A stretch of 64,000 nt of DNA from Corynebacterium incognita. GTDB lineage: Bacteria; Actinomycetota; Actinomycetes; Mycobacteriales; Mycobacteriaceae. The notes beneath the pieces are model-generated. The model was not told the DNA's origin, ran no database searches, and saw only the letters and a program-made list of their open reading frames with translations. Both the position numbers and the translations under genes were made by a program. Of the stretch, positions 60,379-64,000 are shown piece after piece (position 1 is the first letter of the stretch; each line of letters begins with the position of its first letter). The DNA is taken from assembly GCF_014217255.1 (NCBI RefSeq), contig NZ_CP059404.1:124001-188000 (forward strand), read 5' to 3'.

Positions 60379-60930
60379 CTACTCCTTTTCTGCACCAATA
60401 ACGACCAGAGGACGATCATCGAGCTTGTCACGGCCGCCCAACCCATCAACCTCAATGACGACAACGTTGCCCGCGACCTCGCCGCCTGCGGACTCGATGA
60501 GCTTGCGCGCGCCCACCAAAGTACCCCCGGTAGCCAACACGTCATCGACAAGCACAATCTTCTTTCCACGCAGATCCGCACCGTTCTTCGGGATTTCCAG
60601 CGCCGCCGAACCGTATTCGAGGCTGTATTCCTCGGTGTAGACAGGCGGTGGCAGCTTGCCCTTCTTGCGGATGGCCAGCACACCCAGGCCCAACTTGTAG
60701 GCAACCGCGGAACCTAAGAGGAATCCACGGGCGTCAAGGCCACCGATCATATCCGCGCCCAGCTCCTGGCAGGCGGCCGCGAGCTCGTCTACCACAATAT
60801 GGAAGGCGTCCGGGTCCGCGAGAACGGGCGTCAGATCCTCGAACAGCACCCCCTCCTCGGGAAAGTCCTGGACATAGCGAATTTTGTCCAGCAAAGCCTC
60901 GCGCGCAGTTGCGTACTTATGAGTCAGCAT
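60379..60930 (-). CDS. apt: Adenine phosphoribosyltransferase
   Basis: 183 residues. It salvages adenine to AMP using PRPP. The PRPP loop is [19 protein letters not shown], and [18 protein letters not shown] is the family's flexible-loop region. It lies 51 bases upstream of rel in the same direction. Purine salvage next to a (p)ppGpp synthetase is the conserved corynebacterial arrangement. Confidence 0.96.
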   Translation of the reverse strand: MLTHKYATAREALLDKIRYVQDFPEEGVLFEDLTPVLADPDAFHIVVDELAAACQELGADMIGGLDARGFLLGSAVAYKLGLGVLAIRKKGKLPPPVYTEEYSLEYGSAALEIPKNGADLRGKKIVLVDDVLATGGTLVGARKLIESAGGEVAGNVVVIEVDGLGGRDKLDDRPLVVIGAEKE

Positions 60931-60990
60931 GCTCGTCCTTCATGAAGTGCAATGGTGTGAGAGTGGTCGCGAACGGTCAGAATGGAGGGC

Positions 60991-62610
60991 TTAGTCGTTG
61001 CCAGAGTCGTCCTCGGGGTATTCCCAGCGGTCCATATTCCAACCGATTCCCGAGAGACCAGTGTACGGTACGACGTTTCGCACGTTGCGATCCATGAGGA
61101 ATACACGTGGTTCAGCAGCCACCGGAATGGACTTGAGATCTTCCCACATCTGCTTTTCAGCGGCGGCCAAGTCCTTGGCGTTGAACTCCTCGGCAGTCAG
61201 GTCGCTGTGTTCAGTGAGAGGATCCACCTCGCCAAGGAACACGTCTATGGCCGGGTTTCCATCCGCGCCCGGCTGGAGGTCCAGTTGAGTAGTGGACTCG
61301 CTGGACACGTCCTTAATGGTGATTCCGGCGGGTTCACAACTGCGCTGGAGAGACTCGACCATCGCCTTCTTGCGGTCATCAGGGCCAACGTAGCCGACCT
61401 TGATCTCATTCCCGCTCAGACCTGCGGCCGCCGCCTTGTCGACGCCCTTGAACTCCTTCACCGTGGAGTCCAACTGGTGGTGCATGGGATCCGCGTGCCT
61501 AATGACGTGGTAGTACACAGGAGGTACCTTCACGCCAGAGTACTTCGAGCTAGCCGCGGCGAGTCCCTTTTGGTCAACGCAAGCGTTGAAGGCCTGGCGG
61601 GCCCATTGCTGACCGAGCGTCCCGGCGTCGGACAGCACCAGAGTGTCGGTGAGCTCACCCACCAGGGACTCGCTGGTAAACGGGTTGTCAGGAGCGTTCC
61701 GATCCCACCATTCCGGCTCCTTCTTGTCGGCATCCAGGATCTGCAGGCCCTGCTCCTGTTGGATCGCGGCAGAGTCCGCAGACTTCGGCCAGACCACCAA
61801 AGTCTTGAGTGTGGGTTTGTCGCCGTAGTAGGAGTCATTGGTCACAAGTACAACTTCGCCTTGCTCACCTACCTTGTCAATCTTGAAAGGACCACTGGAC
61901 ACTTGGATCGCGGGGTCGAAGTCGTCGAGGTGAAAACCGTAACGCCACGCCTTGGCTGCCTTATCTACCACTGCAGCATTGTCGTTTTTTAGTGCTTCGG
62001 TGAGTTCTCGTTTTTCCACCCCCGCCTTGTCCGCAATAGCGTGCGCAGGCATCACGGTGCCGGGGCCGAAAAGGTGACGCCAGCGCTGACCCATGTCCTT
62101 CTTAAACGACACGCTAAACTTCTTGGCGCCCGGGGCGCAGCGGAAAGTTTCTACTTGCTCCATGAGCGGGACGTGCGAACCAAAGCGCGCTGCATCACTA
62201 CCTGCCTTGTAAGAGAGGTAAAAGTCGTCGCACGTGATTTTCTCCCCATCGGAGTATGCCGCCTCCGGATTGATGGTGTACACCACCTTCCGCGAATCCC
62301 CGGTGTGCTCGACCGCCTCCACCAGGTCAGTATTCGGGATCATCTGCCCCGAGGGGCCCGGTACATAGGCCGAAGGATAAAGACGGCCCGCAAGCAGCTG
62401 TGCCTGGTTTGCCGCACCAAAAGCGGTTGCAGCGTTAGTCGTTTCCAACTCCGCGTTGACCTGGTACCCAAAGAAATCGGTGGATTTCGATTCCTCAGGA
62501 CCCGCGATGTTGCCGCCCCCACCATCACCACACGCTGCGAGCGACATGGCAGTGACCGTGATTACGGTCGCTACACGGGACATCTTTTTGCGGTTGACAC
62601 CAAAGGTCAC
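60991..62610 (-). CDS. dciAE: Extracellular solute-binding lipoprotein, family 5 (DciAE)
   Basis: 539 residues. A lipoprotein signal peptide ends in SLAAC, with Cys27 as the likely acylated residue. The rest has the family 5 peptide/nickel-binding fold (GRLYPSAYVP, YTINPEAAYSDGEKIT, SGPFKIDKVGEQGEVVLV). No permease or ATPase gene accompanies it in the window. In C. glutamicum a gene of this type at the same place is called dciAE and described as a possible dipeptide-binding protein. It follows secF by 40 bases. Confidence 0.88.
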   Translation of the reverse strand: MTFGVNRKKMSRVATVITVTAMSLAACGDGGGGNIAGPEESKSTDFFGYQVNAELETTNAATAFGAANQAQLLAGRLYPSAYVPGPSGQMIPNTDLVEAVEHTGDSRKVVYTINPEAAYSDGEKITCDDFYLSYKAGSDAARFGSHVPLMEQVETFRCAPGAKKFSVSFKKDMGQRWRHLFGPGTVMPAHAIADKAGVEKRELTEALKNDNAAVVDKAAKAWRYGFHLDDFDPAIQVSSGPFKIDKVGEQGEVVLVTNDSYYGDKPTLKTLVVWPKSADSAAIQQEQGLQILDADKKEPEWWDRNAPDNPFTSESLVGELTDTLVLSDAGTLGQQWARQAFNACVDQKGLAAASSKYSGVKVPPVYYHVIRHADPMHHQLDSTVKEFKGVDKAAAAGLSGNEIKVGYVGPDDRKKAMVESLQRSCEPAGITIKDVSSESTTQLDLQPGADGNPAIDVFLGEVDPLTEHSDLTAEEFNAKDLAAAEKQMWEDLKSIPVAAEPRVFLMDRNVRNVVPYTGLSGIGWNMDRWEYPEDDSGND

Positions 62611-62650
62611 GGTGTTAGAACCCTTTCGCTGGACAAATGGACTTCAACGG

Positions 62651-63907
62651 CTAGGGGCGCCAGGTGGCTCCCCCGCGCTCAATACCACGGTTATTGCCGG
62701 CGGTATCGTCCGTATCGGCTGTATCGCCGACCTGGTCTCCGGCGTTAGCCGAAGCAGGCGTGACGACGCCGGTTGCGCTGGGGTCACCGAAGCTGCGTAC
62801 GGTTCGCTTGCCGGAGGCGGCACGAGGCACCGCGTCCTCCGCGTCCGTCATAGCCGCGGCCGGTCCGCCTTTGGCTCGGTACTCCATGACAGAAGCGGTG
62901 TGCTCTTTAATGGACTTCCGGCGGGTAGCAATGGACACGAGCAACGGCGTAGCCAAGAAAATGGAGGAGAAGATGCCCTCGACAACGCCAATCAGCTGAA
63001 TGAGCGCGAGGTCGCGGAGGGTACCAATACCCATGAGCCAGACTGCGATGACGAACAACGCCACAATCGGCAACGCCGAGATAACCGTCGTGGAAATGGA
63101 ACGCATCACGGTCTGGTTGACGGCAAGGTTTGCTTCTTCGGCGTAGGTACGCTTGCGCTGGCCCTGCAACCCGCTGGTGTTCTCATTGACCTTGTCAAAA
63201 ACAATGACGGAGTCGTAGATAGAGAAGGTCAGGACGGTGAGGAGGCCGATGATGACGGCCGGAGAAACCTCCAGGCCAAACAGGGCATAAATACCGGCGA
63301 TGACAATGCCGTCAACAACGAGCGCGATCATCGCTGCCAGGGCCATATCTCGCTGCAGGCGCACGGCGACGTACAGCGAGGCGGTGAGAAGGAAGACGCC
63401 CATGGCCAGCAGCATGCGGTTAGTGATGGACGAACCCCACGACTCAGAGACCGTCGAGGAGCCGATGGCATCCGGGGTGGCCTTACCCTGTGCATCCTGC
63501 GGCTGGTACTTCTCAAAGATGGCAGCCCGAGCCTTGTCCACCTGCTCTTGGCTCAGGCGTTCGGAGGTAATCTCGAGGGTCTCAGAATCACCGGATCCCA
63601 CGATTTGGGTGATTTCCGGTTCCACGCCTGTGGCGTCGATGAAGGTATCTTCAACCTGCTCGGCCACGAGGTCGCCCGCAGGCATGTTCAGCTTGGTGCC
63701 GCCCTCAAAATCGAGTGAAAGGCTGAATCCCCGCAGCACAATGGCGCCGAGGGACAAGACCAGCAGGCCCACGGTGATCCAGTACCACAGTTTACTGCGA
63801 CCGATGAAGTCGATGCCGCCGGACTCCGTGTACAGGCGATCAAATCCTGAAGGGGTCGCCGCCGTTGCCGGGCGGGATGCTGGGGTCTCCACAGTATTAG
63901 ATTCCAT
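62651..63907 (-). CDS. secF: Protein translocase subunit SecF
   Basis: 418 residues. SecF with SecD uses the proton gradient to aid Sec export. The conserved GFSLSLDFEGGTKLNMPA follows the first membrane helix. Five further helices are visible, with IGLLTVLTFSIYDSVIVFDKVNEN in the fourth/fifth region (split signature) and SISTTVISALPIVALFV near the end. The C-terminal tail is low in complexity and rich in Ala, Thr and Asp. The start codon is 2 bases after the secD stop. Confidence 0.96.
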   Translation of the reverse strand: MESNTVETPASRPATAATPSGFDRLYTESGGIDFIGRSKLWYWITVGLLVLSLGAIVLRGFSLSLDFEGGTKLNMPAGDLVAEQVEDTFIDATGVEPEITQIVGSGDSETLEITSERLSQEQVDKARAAIFEKYQPQDAQGKATPDAIGSSTVSESWGSSITNRMLLAMGVFLLTASLYVAVRLQRDMALAAMIALVVDGIVIAGIYALFGLEVSPAVIIGLLTVLTFSIYDSVIVFDKVNENTSGLQGQRKRTYAEEANLAVNQTVMRSISTTVISALPIVALFVIAVWLMGIGTLRDLALIQLIGVVEGIFSSIFLATPLLVSIATRRKSIKEHTASVMEYRAKGGPAAAMTDAEDAVPRAASGKRTVRSFGDPSATGVVTPASANAGDQVGDTADTDDTAGNNRGIERGGATWRP

Positions 63908-63909
63908 TG

Positions 63910-64000
63910 CTATTTCTCCTCAGGAGTAGGTTCCGCAGCGGGGGTTGCGGCGACGGCGGGAGCGGCGGCCGAGGATTCCTCGCGGCGTACACGCTCGCGC
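63910..64000 (-). CDS. secD: SecD C-terminal end (partial; runs off the right edge)
   Basis: The last 29 codons and stop of a protein whose C-terminus is RRESSAAAPAVAATPAAEP-like (Arg/Glu then Ala/Pro-rich), ending TPEEK. It lies directly before secF, which is the universal secD-secF order, and the stop overlaps the secF ribosome site. Only the cytoplasmic tail is inside the window, so the identity is by position and composition. Confidence 0.82.
   Translation of the reverse strand, partial: RERVRREESSAAAPAVAATPAAEPTPEEK

Overview
The window is a stretch of chromosome from a moderately high-GC actinobacterium, almost certainly a Corynebacterium. The evidence is gene content and order. It carries the pyrR-pyrB-pyrC-carA-carB-pyrF operon followed by actinobacterial mIHF, gmk, rpoZ, coaBC, metK and a helicase-dead PriA. 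It also has a ribD-ribE-ribAB-ribH block, the aspS/rarA/alaS/ruvX/mltG/aro cluster, and the secD-secF-dciAE-apt-rel locus known from C. glutamicum. A CE1758/CE1759-type flavin oxidoreductase pair is also present. The species cannot be settled from sequence inspection alone. No rRNA, tRNA, IS element, phage or CRISPR array was seen, and no gene-free stretch exceeds 300 bases.

Layout. Positions 1-25298 are one nearly gapless minus-strand series. Read in the direction of transcription it holds pyrimidine synthesis (pyrR to pyrF), then mihF/gmk/rpoZ/coaBC/metK/priA/fmt/rsmB/rpe, then riboflavin synthesis (ribD, ribE, ribAB, ribH), a PH-domain membrane protein, uvrC, rapZ, and the first codons of a gene running off the left edge (probably yvcK). 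Positions 25491-28046 are a plus-strand island: an SRPBCC-epimerase fusion and two small YbjN-like proteins. Positions 28077-45342 return to the minus strand. In transcription order they hold aspS, an APH-like kinase, rarA, alaS, ruvX, mltG, aroE, a short prepilin peptidase, aroC, aroK, aroB, aroQ, pepQ, efp, nusB and a PPK2 polyphosphate kinase. Positions 45457-50767 are plus-strand accessory genes: a zinc metallopeptidase, a HEPN-like/CBS fusion, the flavin oxidoreductase pair and serine dehydratase. From 50838 to the right edge the genes are mostly minus-strand again: hisS, an MBL-fold hydrolase, tpx, a DUF421 protein, ushA, rel, apt, dciAE, secF and the secD end. A cyclophilin and a small exported peptide lie on the plus strand.

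How it works together. Most of the window is core metabolism and information processing: UMP from carbamoyl phosphate, chorismate, flavin, CoA and SAM synthesis, tRNA charging, translation initiation and elongation factors, stringent response and Sec export. The less ordinary parts are a HEPN-like RNase motif fused to CBS domains, a 14-bp tandem repeat in front of mihF and an in-frame 9-bp repeat extending PyrR. Also notable are a hairpin that could expose or hide the pyrR ribosome site, a 27-bp repeated hairpin unit between sdaA and hisS, and a small exported protein with codon use typical of high expression. No strong case for a wholly new multi-gene system was found. The HEPN-CBS gene and the small exported peptide are the best leads.
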